Notes: generated by a model not told the origin, from the letters alone. A stretch of 64,000 nucleotides of DNA from JAAFIP01 sp043778205 (GCA_043778205.1 JAYWGO010000068.1:1-64000); one strand, 5' to 3'. Shown: positions 18,313-27,093, counted from the first letter of the stretch. Program-made: numbers and translations.

Positions 18313-20292
18313 ATGACCAGCCAAGCCTACCTCGACCTTCCCGCGCTCGCCAGTGCCCACGGCACTGTGAAGCTGCCCGGCTCCAAAAGCATCTCCAACC
18401 GCGTGCTGCTGCTGGCCGCGCTCAGCGCAGGCCGCACCCTGGTACACGACGTGCTGGAGTCTGACGACACCCGCGTGATGCTGGACGCACTGCAGCAGCT
18501 GGGCTGCACGGTAGACAAAACACAGGGCGCAGTGGCCATTACGGGCCTGGGGGGCCGCGCGCCGCACAGCCCCGCCCAGCTCTTTTTAGGCAACGCAGGC
18601 ACCGCCATGCGGCCCCTCACGGCGGCGCTGGCCCTGCTGGGCGGCGACTTTACTTTGTCGGGCGTAGCACGCATGCACGAGCGGCCGATTGGCGACTTGG
18701 TGGATGCCCTGCGCCAGCTGGGTTGCGCAGTGCGCTATACCGCCAACGAGGGCTTTCCGCCGCTGCACATTGGCGTGCCCAGCTTGCGCCTTGATGCCCC
18801 CATCCAAGTGCGTGGTGATGTGTCCAGCCAATTCCTCACAGCCCTGCTGATGGCCCTGCCCTTGGTAGCGGCCAAAGACATTGTGATTGAGGTCGTAGGC
18901 GAGCTGATCTCTAAGCCCTACATCGGCATCACCCTTAATTTACTGGCCCGCTTTGGCATCCACGTGCAGCGTGAGGGTTGGCAGCGGTTCACCATTCCCG
19001 CAGGCAGCCGCTACCAGTCGCCAGGCGAGATGTATGTAGAGGCTGATGCTTCTTCTGCTAGCTATTTTGTAGCTTTGGGTGCTATTGCAACTGGCACTAG
19101 CGGCTCTGTTCGCATAGAGGGTTTGGGCCAAAACTCAATCCAAGGCGATATCCGCTTCACCGAAGCTGCAGCCCTGATGGGCGCGCAGATCGACAGCGGG
19201 CCTAACCACCTGGCCGTGCGCCGGGGCGCATGGCCACTTAAAGCGATTGACCTGGACTGCAACCACATTCCCGATGCTGCCATGACCTTGGCGGTGATGG
19301 CTTTGTATGCCCAGGGCACCACCAGCCTGCGCAACATCGCCAGCTGGCGCGTCAAAGAAACTGACCGCATCGCTGCCATGGCCTGCGAGCTGCGCAAGCT
19401 AGGCGCTACTGTTGTCGAGGGCGCAGACTTTATCCAGATCACGCCGCCCGCCAAGTTGACGGATTGGAAATCCGCCAGCATAGAGACTTACGACGACCAC
19501 CGTGTGGCCATGTGCTTTTCGCTGGCGGCCTTCAACCCTGCACACAAAATGCTGCGCATCGAAGACCCCCAGTGCGTGGCCAAAACCTTCCCTGATTACT
19601 TTGAGGCGCTGTTTGGTGTGGCACAGGCCCACAGCGTGCCGGTCATCTGTATCGACGGCCCCACAGCCTCGGGCAAAGGCACGTTGGCGAGCCACGTGGC
19701 CGAGCGCTTGGGTTACCACTATTTAGATTCTGGAGCGCTCTACCGCCTAACCGCACTGGCCGCCGAGCGCGCAGGCGTAGCATGGGGCGACGAGGCTGCG
19801 CTAGCGCAACTGGCCGCCCACCTGCCCGTGGTGTTTGAAGGCCACACCGTGCTGCTAAACGAAGACGATGTGTCCGAGGCCATCCGCAGCGAGGCGATGG
19901 GTGTGGGCGCCTCGAAAGTATCGGTTTTCCCGGCGGTGCGGGCTGCTTTGAAGCAGCTGCAACTGAGTTTTGCACGCCTGCCGGGCTTGGTGGCCGACGG
20001 GCGCGACATGGGTACGGTGATTTTCCCCGCAGCGCCATTGAAAATTTTCCTCACGGCCAGCGCCGCGCAGCGGGCGGACAGGCGCTATAAGCAGTTGATT
20101 TCAAAGGGAATTTCTGCTAAACTCGATAATCTTCGGGTAGATTTAGAGGCGCGTGATGCTAGAGACTCAGGTCGCAGCGCTGCACCCCTTAAACCCGCCG
20201 AAGATGCTGTGCAGCTGGACAACTCTGATTTGTCGATCGAGCAATCGGTCGATGTGGTGTTGAAGCAGTGGCAGAGCATAGTACTTGCCTAA
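18313..20292 (+). CDS. aroA-cmk: Fused EPSP synthase / cytidylate kinase
   Basis: One frame joins 3-phosphoshikimate 1-carboxyvinyltransferase (about residues 1-437) to (d)CMP kinase (about 440-659). The AroA part shows LPGSKSISNRVLLLAAL, the GNAGTAMRPLTAAL PEP-binding segment, RMHERPIGDLVDAL and YDDHRVAM. The Cmk part begins at VICIDGPTASGKGTLASHVA (P-loop) and includes YLDSGALYRLTALAA and DGRDMGTVIFPAA. Fusions of these two neighbours are known in Burkholderiales. The start at ATG 18313 fits the AroA N-terminus; an in-frame ATG at 18223 overlaps tyrA. It makes the aromatic precursor pool and CDP in one polypeptide without an obvious metabolic link. Confidence 0.93.
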   Translation: MTSQAYLDLPALASAHGTVKLPGSKSISNRVLLLAALSAGRTLVHDVLESDDTRVMLDALQQLGCTVDKTQGAVAITGLGGRAPHSPAQLFLGNAGTAMRPLTAALALLGGDFTLSGVARMHERPIGDLVDALRQLGCAVRYTANEGFPPLHIGVPSLRLDAPIQVRGDVSSQFLTALLMALPLVAAKDIVIEVVGELISKPYIGITLNLLARFGIHVQREGWQRFTIPAGSRYQSPGEMYVEADASSASYFVALGAIATGTSGSVRIEGLGQNSIQGDIRFTEAAALMGAQIDSGPNHLAVRRGAWPLKAIDLDCNHIPDAAMTLAVMALYAQGTTSLRNIASWRVKETDRIAAMACELRKLGATVVEGADFIQITPPAKLTDWKSASIETYDDHRVAMCFSLAAFNPAHKMLRIEDPQCVAKTFPDYFEALFGVAQAHSVPVICIDGPTASGKGTLASHVAERLGYHYLDSGALYRLTALAAERAGVAWGDEAALAQLAAHLPVVFEGHTVLLNEDDVSEAIRSEAMGVGASKVSVFPAVRAALKQLQLSFARLPGLVADGRDMGTVIFPAAPLKIFLTASAAQRADRRYKQLISKGISAKLDNLRVDLEARDARDSGRSAAPLKPAEDAVQLDNSDLSIEQSVDVVLKQWQSIVLA

Positions 20293-20376
20293 CAGCATTT
20301 ACTGACAGGCCCTGAGAGTTCTTTTCGCGCTGCATGCGCACTAGCTTTCAGGTTTTATTAACTAAACCCACGGCTA

Positions 20377-20416
20377 ACCCCGTAAATACGAGCACAAGCA
20401 GCTATAGAAACTGCAG
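20377..20416 (-). repeat. Degenerate E1 copy ahead of rpsA
   Basis: Only the core GCACAAGCAGCTAT (20392-20405) matches E1 exactly, with a weaker CCCCGTAAATAC to its left. It lies in the leader of rpsA. It could be an old decayed copy. Confidence 0.45.
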
Positions 20417-20483
20417 CAATCCCGCTGTGGTGTTGAGACGCGTTAATGCGTTGTGGCCATCCTTGGTGCTTTAGGAAACAACC

Positions 20484-22166
20484 ATGTCTGAATCTTTTGC
20501 AGCCCTATTTGAAGAATCCCTGACGCGCTCAGAAATGCGCGCAGGCGAAGTTATCACCGCCGAAGTGGTGCGTGTTGACCACAACCACGTTGTCGTGAAC
20601 GCCGGCCTCAAGTCTGAAGCCTTCATCGACATCGCCGAGTTTAAAAACGACCAAGGCGAGTTGGAAGTCAAAGTGGGCGATTTCGTCTCTGTCGCCATCG
20701 GCTCGATCGAAAACGGCTACGGCGACACGATTTTGTCGCGCGACACCGCCAAGCGTTTGGCCAGCTGGATGAGCCTGGAAAAAGCTCTTGAGTCCGGCGA
20801 ATTTGTCACTGGCGTAACCAGCGGCAAAGTCAAAGGCGGCTTGACCGTGTTGGTCAATGGCATCCGCGCTTTCTTGCCAGGCTCACTCATCGAAGCCCGT
20901 CCGCTGAAAGACCTGTCTCCGTACGAGAACAAGACTTTAGAATTCAAAGTTATCAAGCTTGACCGTAAGCGTAACAACGTTGTGTTGTCTCACCGCGCTG
21001 TGCGCGAAGCCAGCATGGGCGAAGAGCGCGCCAAGCTGATGACTACCCTCAAAGAAGGTTCTGTGGTTCAGGGCGTGGTCAAAAACATCACCGAATACGG
21101 CGCATTCGTCGACTTGGGCGGTGTGGACGGCTTGCTGCACATCACCGACATGGCATGGCGCCGTGTCCGTCACCCATCAGAAGTAGTGACCCCAGGCCAA
21201 GAAATCACTGCCAAGATTTTGAAGTTTGACACCGAGAAACACCGTGTCTCTTTGGGTCTCAAGCAAATGGGCGACGACCCATGGATGGGCGTGAACCGCC
21301 GCTACCCCACGTCTACCCGCATGTTCGGCAAGATCACCAACATCGCCGACTACGGCGCATTTGTGGAAATCGAACCCGGCATCGAAGGCTTGGTGCACGT
21401 GTCTGAGATGGACTGGACCAACAAGAACGTGGCGCCTAACAAGCTGGTGACCATGGGCCAAGAAGTTGAAGTTATGGTGCTGGAGATTGACGAAGACAAG
21501 CGCCGCATTTCTTTGGGCATGAAGCAGTGCAAAGCCAACCCATGGCAAGAGTTTGCAGGCCAAACCAAGCGCGGCGACCGCGTGAAGGGCCCCATCAAAT
21601 CGATCACCGACTTTGGCGTGTTTGTGGGCTTGGCTGCCGGCATCGACGGCCTGGTGCACTTGTCTGACCTGTCATGGAACGAGTCTGGCGAAGTGGCCGT
21701 GCGCGAGTTCAAGAAGGGCCAAGAAGTTGAAGCTATTGTGTTGGCAGTCGATGTCGACCGCGAGCGTATCAGCTTGGGCATCAAGCAACTCGACAGCGAC
21801 CCGTTCACCACCTTCACGTCCATCAATGACAAAGGCTCTATCGTTACCGGTAAAGTCAAAACTGTGGACGCTAAGGGCGCTGAAATCGACCTGGGCGAAG
21901 AGATCCTTGGCTACCTGCGCGCCAGCGAGATCAGCCGCGACCGCGTGGAAGATGCACGCAACGTCCTCAAAGAAGGCGACGAAGTTACGGCAGTGATCGT
22001 CAACATCGACCGCAAGACACGCAACATCCAGTTGTCAGTCAAGTCGAAAGACCAAGCTGACCAAAGCGAAGCAATGGCTAACTTGTCACAGCAATCTTCC
22101 AAAGAGAATGCTGGCACCACCAGCTTGGGCGCATTGCTGCGTGCTAAGTTGGACAACAACGGCTAA
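20484..22166 (+). CDS. rpsA: 30S ribosomal protein S1
   Basis: S1 binds mRNA on the 30S subunit and helps initiation. 560 residues with six S1 (OB-fold) repeats. The repeated signatures are ITEYGAFVDLGGVDGLLHI, IADYGAFVEIEPGIEGLVHV and ITDFGVFVGLAAGIDGLVHL, each followed by a VSLGLKQ-type strand end. The usual neighbours are cmk upstream and ihfB downstream. Codon use is strongly biased towards a small codon set, as expected for a ribosomal protein. The 191-bp leader upstream carries part of an E1 copy and may hold the S1 autoregulation site. Confidence 0.97.
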   Translation: MSESFAALFEESLTRSEMRAGEVITAEVVRVDHNHVVVNAGLKSEAFIDIAEFKNDQGELEVKVGDFVSVAIGSIENGYGDTILSRDTAKRLASWMSLEKALESGEFVTGVTSGKVKGGLTVLVNGIRAFLPGSLIEARPLKDLSPYENKTLEFKVIKLDRKRNNVVLSHRAVREASMGEERAKLMTTLKEGSVVQGVVKNITEYGAFVDLGGVDGLLHITDMAWRRVRHPSEVVTPGQEITAKILKFDTEKHRVSLGLKQMGDDPWMGVNRRYPTSTRMFGKITNIADYGAFVEIEPGIEGLVHVSEMDWTNKNVAPNKLVTMGQEVEVMVLEIDEDKRRISLGMKQCKANPWQEFAGQTKRGDRVKGPIKSITDFGVFVGLAAGIDGLVHLSDLSWNESGEVAVREFKKGQEVEAIVLAVDVDRERISLGIKQLDSDPFTTFTSINDKGSIVTGKVKTVDAKGAEIDLGEEILGYLRASEISRDRVEDARNVLKEGDEVTAVIVNIDRKTRNIQLSVKSKDQADQSEAMANLSQQSSKENAGTTSLGALLRAKLDNNG

Positions 22167-22182
22167 CCATTTAGCCAGTTGA

Positions 22183-22227
22183 GGACAGAGCAACCAGGCG
22201 CCGTCTGGCGCGTTGGTTGGTCTGTCC
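22183..22227 (+). promoter_or_regulatory. Long hairpin between rpsA and ihfB
   Basis: Arms GGACAGA, CAACCA and GCGCC (22183-22202) pair with GGCGC, TGGTTG and TCTGTCC (22207-22227) around a GTCT loop, giving about 18 base pairs with two small mismatches. No T-run follows, so it is not a plain intrinsic terminator. It ends 12 bp before the ihfB ATG and may control ihfB translation or set an RNA-processing site. Confidence 0.7.
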
Positions 22228-22239
22228 CGCAAGCAGAAA

Positions 22240-22551
22240 ATGACGCGCTCTGACCTAGTAGAAGCCTTGGCTTCGCAATTCCACCAGCTTACCCAGCGTG
22301 ATGCCGAATTCGCCGTAAAGACGATTTTGGACGCGATGGGCGATGCTTTGGTGCGAGGCCACAGGATTGAAATTCGCGGTTTTGGCAGCTTCTCGGTGAA
22401 CCGCCGGCCCCCACGCATCGGGCGCAACCCGCGCACGGGCGAGTCGGTGACCATCCCTGAGAAGCGTGTGCCCCACTTTAAGCCAGGCAAAGCCTTGCGC
22501 GAAGCGGTGGACGCTAAGACCGAAGAGCTACGCGCTACCCATAAACTGTAG
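22240..22551 (+). CDS. ihfB: Integration host factor subunit beta
   Basis: IHF-beta forms a heterodimer with IHF-alpha that bends DNA in the nucleoid. 103 residues with the HU/IHF fold: MTRSDLVEALA start, GFGSFSVNRRPPRIGRNPRTG arm including the intercalating proline region, and HFKPGKALREAV end. The start at ATG 22240 matches the family; an upstream TTG at 22213 lies inside the long hairpin. The gene follows rpsA, as in most beta- and gammaproteobacteria, and is probably part of the same transcript. Confidence 0.96.
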   Translation: MTRSDLVEALASQFHQLTQRDAEFAVKTILDAMGDALVRGHRIEIRGFGSFSVNRRPPRIGRNPRTGESVTIPEKRVPHFKPGKALREAVDAKTEELRATHKL

Positions 22552-22624
22552 CTTACAAGCCCAATTTAAGGCGCAGCCTGCTACAGTGTAGATAAAATCA
22601 GGCTCACCCTTATTTCAACAAACT

Positions 22625-22933
22625 ATGACCAACATACTATGGTTGCTTCGGTGGACACTGAAAGCAGCCATTTTTTTTACCCTTTTTGCTTTCGCGCTGA
22701 ACAACCAGCACGAAGTGGTGGCGCATTTCTTTTTTGGCAATGTATGGCGCACGCCGCTGATTGTGCTGGTGCTGTTGGCCTTTACCGGCGGCTTGGTGGT
22801 GGGTGTGCTGGGCATGGTGCCGCGCTGGTGGCGCCAGCGCAGCAAGGTGCATAAGCTCAAAGCGCAGCGCACAGGTGGCACACCAGGTGCAGCAGACAGC
22901 GGCCAGGCCACTGGCGACAGCACACAAATGTAG
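22625..22933 (+). CDS. lapA: LapA-family membrane protein
   Basis: 102 residues, DUF1049/LapA. Two membrane segments (about 6-25 and 40-61) are followed by a basic cytoplasmic tail (WWRQRSKVHKLKAQR). In E. coli, LapA is encoded with LapB and linked to LPS assembly. Position directly ahead of the lapB gene supports the assignment. Confidence 0.85.
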   Translation: MTNILWLLRWTLKAAIFFTLFAFALNNQHEVVAHFFFGNVWRTPLIVLVLLAFTGGLVVGVLGMVPRWWRQRSKVHKLKAQRTGGTPGAADSGQATGDSTQM

Positions 22934-22972
22934 CCGCCTTACAGACACTAAAACGCACCACATACTGCACAT

Positions 22973-24193
22973 ATGGACATCGACGTTACCTGGCTGCTAC
23001 TGGGCCTGCCCTTGGCTTTTATACTGGGCTGGGCCGCCTCGCGCACCGACCTGCGCCAACTGCGCCAAGAAAACAAACGCTCGCCCAAGGCTTACTTTAA
23101 AGGCCTGAACTACTTGCTCAATGAACAGCAAGATTTGGCGATTGACGCATTTATTGAGGCCGTACAAAACGACCCCGACACCTCTGAGCTGCACTTTGCG
23201 CTGGGCAACCTGTTTCGCCGCCGGGGCGAGTACGACCGCGCTGTGCGTGTGCACTCCCATTTGCTGTCGCGCGGCGACCTTAAGCAAACTGAACGCGACC
23301 GTGCGCAGCACGCGCTGTCGCTGGACTTTATCAAAGCGGGCCTGCTGGACCGCGCCGAAGACGCACTGGCCAAGCTAGAAGGCACCCGCTACGAGGCCCA
23401 AGCCCGCCTGGCGCGCCTGCCCATTTACGAGCGCACCCGCGACTGGCCACAAGCCCAGCGCGTTGCACAGCAATTGCAAAGTGCAGGCCAGGGCGACTTT
23501 AGCGCGCGCAGAGCCCACTACCTGTGCGAACAAGCCACCGAGCTGACCAGCGCCGCGTCAACCAGCACCCCGCCAAGCTCTGCCCAAGCCGCCATTGACC
23601 TGCTAGAGCAAGCCATCTCCATAGCCCCCGATGCCAGCCGCGCGCGCATAGCGCTGTCTGCCTTGCAAAACCAAGCGGGCCAAACGCTGGCGGCCTACAC
23701 CACTTTGGCCGGCGTTTTCAGCGCAAGCCCAGCCGCAGTACCATTGGCCGCGCAGACATTGCAAACACTGGCGCTACTGTGCGGCCAAGCGCCCCAAGCG
23801 CTGGCGCTGCTGCAGGCGCATTACGCCCAGTCGCACTCGCTGGACGTGCTGGAAGCCATCATTGCGCTGCAAAGCCAATGGCCCACACCACCCACACCAC
23901 CCACACCTCCCGCAGAGAGCCAGGCTGGTCCAGCGCACAGCACACGCACCCTGTACGCACAGCACCTTGAAAAAGAACCCTCACTGGCCATAGCCGCGCG
24001 CTGGCTGGCGGGCGAGACACTGGCGCACGAAGAGTTTCACCCGCTGGTGCAGCGCGCGCTGGACAAAGCAGTCAAGCCTTTGCTGGGCTACCGCTGCGCT
24101 GCCTGTGGCTTTACCGCCCAACGCCACTTTTGGCAATGCCCCGGCTGCCAAGCCTGGGACAGCTACCCTGCGCTGCGCGTTGAAGAGCTTTGA
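22973..24193 (+). CDS. lapB: Lipopolysaccharide assembly protein LapB
   Basis: LapB (YciM) is an inner-membrane anchored TPR protein that in E. coli steers FtsH degradation of LpxC and so sets LPS levels. 406 residues: N-terminal membrane anchor (about 4-20), the typical RSPKAYFKGLNYLLNEQQDLA block (41-61), TPR helices, and a C-terminal rubredoxin-like metal site with two Cys-x-x-Cys pairs (CAACGF and CPGC). A 9-bp tandem repeat (CCCACACCA, 23881-23907) gives a short Thr-Pro-Pro run in a linker. Next come the heptose genes. Confidence 0.92.
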   Translation: MDIDVTWLLLGLPLAFILGWAASRTDLRQLRQENKRSPKAYFKGLNYLLNEQQDLAIDAFIEAVQNDPDTSELHFALGNLFRRRGEYDRAVRVHSHLLSRGDLKQTERDRAQHALSLDFIKAGLLDRAEDALAKLEGTRYEAQARLARLPIYERTRDWPQAQRVAQQLQSAGQGDFSARRAHYLCEQATELTSAASTSTPPSSAQAAIDLLEQAISIAPDASRARIALSALQNQAGQTLAAYTTLAGVFSASPAAVPLAAQTLQTLALLCGQAPQALALLQAHYAQSHSLDVLEAIIALQSQWPTPPTPPTPPAESQAGPAHSTRTLYAQHLEKEPSLAIAARWLAGETLAHEEFHPLVQRALDKAVKPLLGYRCAACGFTAQRHFWQCPGCQAWDSYPALRVEEL

Positions 24194-24265
24194 AATTTGC
24201 AGCAGCCAAACTACAACGTTAAAACTAGAGCTTAAAACCAGCGCCTAAACCCATTTGTGCATGCC

Positions 24266-25198
24266 ATGACCACCCCCTCCATCGACCAACTCGCACGCGC
24301 CCAAGTTTTAGTGGTGGGCGATGCCATGCTCGACCGCTACTGGTACGGCGCGGTAGAACGCATCAGCCCCGAAGCGCCTGTGCCTGTGGTGCGCGTTACC
24401 CGTGAAGAAGAGCGCATTGGCGCAGCCGCCAACGTAGCCTACAACGCGGTCTGCCTGGGCGCGCAAGCCAGCTTTGTGGGGGTGGTGGGCGACGATGAGC
24501 CCGGCCGCAAGCTTGAAGCGCTGATGCAGTCGAGCCGCATTGCCACCCACCTGTCCCGCGACAGTGGCCTGCAAACCACCGTCAAGCTGCGGGTGATTGG
24601 CCGCGCCCAGCAGCTGCTGCGCCTGGACTTTGAAAACACCCCCGACCACGACGTGCTGGCCGCCCAAACCGACACCTTCACCCGCCTGCTGCCCAGCCAC
24701 AGTGCGGTGCTGTTCTCTGACTACGCCAAGGGCGGCCTCACCCACGTTAGCGCGATGATCGCGTTGGCCCGCCAAGCCGGCAAACCGGTGCTGGTAGACC
24801 CCAAAGGCAGCGACTACGCCCGCTACCAAAACGCCACCGTCATCACCCCCAACCGCGCCGAACTGCAACAGGTGGTTGGCAGCTGGCACAGCGAAGAAGA
24901 ACTGCGCACCAAAGCCCAAAACCTGCGCACCAACCTGAAGCTGGACGCCCTGCTGTTCACCCGCAGCGAAGACGGCATGAGCCTGTATGACAACGACGGC
25001 GAGCTGCATGTGAAAGCCCAAGCCCGCGAAGTGTTTGACGTGACCGGCGCTGGCGACACCGTGATTGCCACCCTGGCCTCGCTGGTGGCTGCAGGGCTGA
25101 GCTTGCGCGATGCCATGCCGCACGCCAACCGCGCTGGCGGCATCGTGGTGGGCAAGTTTGGCACCGCTACCGTGACCTACGCTGAGTTATTTGGTTAA
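24266..25198 (+). CDS. rfaE1: D-glycero-beta-D-manno-heptose-7-phosphate kinase (HldE kinase domain)
   Basis: It phosphorylates heptose 7-phosphate at C1 on the path to ADP-heptose for the LPS core. 310 residues from ATG 24266 (ATG 24257 also possible). Ribokinase/PfkB fold: VVGDAMLDRYWYG, RISPEAPVPVV, GAAANVAYNAVCLGA, and the catalytic DVTGAGDTVIA with the anion-hole Gly-Ala-Gly-Asp. Only the kinase half of HldE is encoded; the adenylyltransferase (RfaE2) must lie elsewhere. The next gene, hldD, acts later in the same pathway. Confidence 0.92.
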   Translation: MTTPSIDQLARAQVLVVGDAMLDRYWYGAVERISPEAPVPVVRVTREEERIGAAANVAYNAVCLGAQASFVGVVGDDEPGRKLEALMQSSRIATHLSRDSGLQTTVKLRVIGRAQQLLRLDFENTPDHDVLAAQTDTFTRLLPSHSAVLFSDYAKGGLTHVSAMIALARQAGKPVLVDPKGSDYARYQNATVITPNRAELQQVVGSWHSEEELRTKAQNLRTNLKLDALLFTRSEDGMSLYDNDGELHVKAQAREVFDVTGAGDTVIATLASLVAAGLSLRDAMPHANRAGGIVVGKFGTATVTYAELFG

Positions 25199-25220
25199 CT
25201 ACCTAATTTGAACCAAATAC

Positions 25221-25267
25221 CCCAATCACCCAAGGAAAATATAGAAAGTTTGCTATGAAAATAGTAG
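25221..25267 (-). repeat. Degenerate E1 copy over the hldD start
   Basis: CACCCAAGGAAAATATAGAA then AGTTTGCTATGAAAATAGTAG keeps the E1 ends but lacks the central GCAGC palindrome. The hldD ATG (25255) falls in the end corresponding to GCTATTAAAATAGTAG. Its AAGGAAA is too far upstream to be the ribosome site by itself. Confidence 0.55.
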
Positions 25268-26259
25268 TTACCGGTGCTGCAGGTTTTATCGGCAGCAACC
25301 TCATTGCGGGGCTTAACGCACGCGGCATCAGCAACATTATTGCGGTAGACGAGCTAACGCAAGGTGACAAGTTTGCCAACCTGGCCGACCTGCAGATTGC
25401 CGACTATGCGGATGCCGACGACTTCTACAGCCAGTTTGCCCAGGGCCACTACGGTAAGGTAGAAGCCGTGTTCCACGAAGGTGCCTGCTCCGACACGATG
25501 GAGCACAACGGCAAATACATGATGCAGAACAACTACGAAGTAAGCAAGCAGTTGTTTACCGCCTGCCAGGCGCAGGGCACGCGCTTGCTGTATGCATCGT
25601 CTGCGGCAACCTATGGCGGTAGCGACACCTTCAAAGAATCACCCGAATTTGAAAAACCGCTTAACGTTTATGGCTACAGCAAACTGCTGTTTGACCAGTA
25701 TGTTCGCCGCGCACTGTGCTACGACTTAAGCAGCAACTTAGGCAGCAAACTGGAAAACGCCCAAACACAGGTCGTAGGTTTTAGGTATTTCAACGTCTAT
25801 GGCCCGCGAGAACAGCACAAAGGCCGCATGGCCAGCGTCGCGTTCCACCAGTTTCACCAGTTCAACACCGAAGGCAAAGTTAAACTTTTTGGCGAATATG
25901 GCGGCTACGGCCCCGGTGCGCAGATGCGCGACTTTATCTCCGTGGACGACGTGGTGGCCGTGAACCTGTGGTTTTTTGACAGCCCCGCACAGTCTGGTAT
26001 TTTTAACCTTGGCACAGGCCGCGCCCAGCCGTTTAACGATGTAGCGCACGCCGTGGTCAGCGCCCTGCAGCCGTCGGCCAAAGTAGCTGACGTATTGCAG
26101 TACACCCCCTTTCCCGACAGTTTGCGCGGCAAATACCAAAGCTACACGCAGGCAGACATTACCGCTCTGCGCGCTGCCGGTTGCAACCACCAGTTTGCCG
26201 ATGTGCAGGCGGGGGTGGCGCGGTATATGCAGTGGCTGCAGACCAAAGCAGGCAGCTAG
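25255..26259 (+). CDS. hldD: ADP-glyceromanno-heptose 6-epimerase
   Basis: HldD epimerises ADP-D,D-heptose to ADP-L,D-heptose for the LPS inner core. 334 residues of the short-chain dehydrogenase fold: VTGAAGFIGSNL (5-16), HEGACSDTMEHNG, catalytic YGYSKLLFD, YFNVYGPREQHKGRMASV, and the AQMRDFISVDDVV region. The C-terminus reads VARYMQWLQTKAGS. A second, different hldD-like 3' end (RYMQWLAQG, stop at 27091-27093) lies 843 bp downstream past vapBC, suggesting this 3' end was replaced when the cassette arrived. Confidence 0.94.
   Translation: MKIVVTGAAGFIGSNLIAGLNARGISNIIAVDELTQGDKFANLADLQIADYADADDFYSQFAQGHYGKVEAVFHEGACSDTMEHNGKYMMQNNYEVSKQLFTACQAQGTRLLYASSAATYGGSDTFKESPEFEKPLNVYGYSKLLFDQYVRRALCYDLSSNLGSKLENAQTQVVGFRYFNVYGPREQHKGRMASVAFHQFHQFNTEGKVKLFGEYGGYGPGAQMRDFISVDDVVAVNLWFFDSPAQSGIFNLGTGRAQPFNDVAHAVVSALQPSAKVADVLQYTPFPDSLRGKYQSYTQADITALRAAGCNHQFADVQAGVARYMQWLQTKAGS
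26219..26235 (+). repeat. Left direct repeat bounding the vapBC cassette
   Basis: CGCGGTATATGCAGTGG at the 3' end of hldD is repeated exactly at 27062-27078. Both lie in the same reading phase of an hldD C-terminus. Confidence 0.8.
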
Positions 26260-26305
26260 GCGCTACTAAAATGACCGCTGACTGGGCAAGAAAATCGACT
26301 TTTAG

Positions 26306-26734
26306 CTACTGGTTAAGCTGCAAAAACTGCAGCCCTTCGTGTTGCGCAAAGTCTTTGTCAAAAGACACCATGCGGCAACCTGTGGTCATTGCAAAACTGG
26401 TTAAGTAAGCATCTGTCCAGTCACGCTGTTGAAAATCAGCACGCAATGTTAAAGCGCGCAACTGCGCCTCAACGCTAGCTGGTTCAGCGGCAAACTGTAC
26501 CCGCCCACCGGCCAAATGCGCGCTGTAAATTACCCAAGCCTCAGCTGGGGTATGAACCGCCACACCCATCACAGCAGCATGCGTGACGAGGCGAAAAAAA
26601 CCTTGCATTGTAGTGCGGCAAAAAACCATCGGTTCAGTTGCATTAAGCCAATAATTTTTAGCAGCAGCGTGGTGAGTATGCCCCGGGTGGGCCAGCGCCA
26701 ACCAAACGTTTACATCCAACAGGTCGCGTGCCAT
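26306..26734 (-). CDS. vapC: VapC-type PIN-domain toxin
   Basis: 142 residues of the PIN ribonuclease fold: DLLDVNVWLALAHPGH with the first acidic site, a middle TTMQGFFRLVT helix, WTDAYLTSFA with a further Asp, and the late VSFDKDF. VapC toxins cut RNA (often initiator tRNA or rRNA) when free of VapB. The ATG overlaps the vapB stop (TAATG). The acidic set looks complete, so the toxin is probably active. It lies in a cassette between two hldD-like 3' ends. Confidence 0.85.
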   Translation of the reverse strand: MARDLLDVNVWLALAHPGHTHHAAAKNYWLNATEPMVFCRTTMQGFFRLVTHAAVMGVAVHTPAEAWVIYSAHLAGGRVQFAAEPASVEAQLRALTLRADFQQRDWTDAYLTSFAMTTGCRMVSFDKDFAQHEGLQFLQLNQ

Positions 26735-27027
26735 TACTGGATAAAACCAATACGCTTAAGTTTGGCCAAATCATCTTCCAGCAATGGGTCTGCCAGCTGC
26801 GAGTTGCTAGCTAAACCATGCTGCGCCAGTGCATCGGATGCCTGCAGGCGAGCCAAAACAGGCAACGCGTTCACCAGGCTTGCACTAGCTTGCGTAGAAG
26901 CGTCAGGCAAACGCATAGCCCGCTCAATCAGCTCGTTAAGCAGTGCTTTTAGGCTTTGCCCGTTTGAGACGGCGCGGGTTTTCAACTCGCGCAGTACGGG
27001 TTCAGGCAGGTCCAAAGTAGTTCGCAT
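26734..27027 (-). CDS. vapB: VapB-type ribbon-helix-helix antitoxin
   Basis: 97 residues. The N-terminus MRTTLDLPEPVLRELKTRA followed by SLKALLNELIERAM is a ribbon-helix-helix DNA-binding domain; the C-terminal part (DPLLEDDLAKLKRIGF) resembles the toxin-binding tail of such antitoxins. It should repress its own promoter, which lies in 27028-27061 where a small inverted ATGCATCATAGCAT motif is seen. Stop and vapC start overlap by one base. Confidence 0.82.
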   Translation of the reverse strand: MRTTLDLPEPVLRELKTRAVSNGQSLKALLNELIERAMRLPDASTQASASLVNALPVLARLQASDALAQHGLASNSQLADPLLEDDLAKLKRIGFIQ

Positions 27028-27061
27028 TTATGCATCATAGCATCAAAATGCCAGAGCGTAA

Positions 27062-27093
27062 CGCGGTATATGCAGTGGTTGGCACAAGGCTAG
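27062..27093 (+). pseudogene. Orphan hldD 3' end (right end of vapBC cassette)
   Basis: CGCGGTATATGCAGTGG is identical to the hldD 3' end at 26219 and continues as codons for L-A-Q-G and a TAG stop, a typical HldD ending. Nothing upstream is hldD-like, so this is a leftover end and marks the right border of the inserted cassette. Confidence 0.65.

Noticed and set aside
26260..26330. Possible further E1 copy after hldD (GGGCAAGAAAATCG ... TTTTAGCTACTGG)
   Set aside because: Matches are scattered and short; it overlaps the vapC 3' end and does not align over its length.
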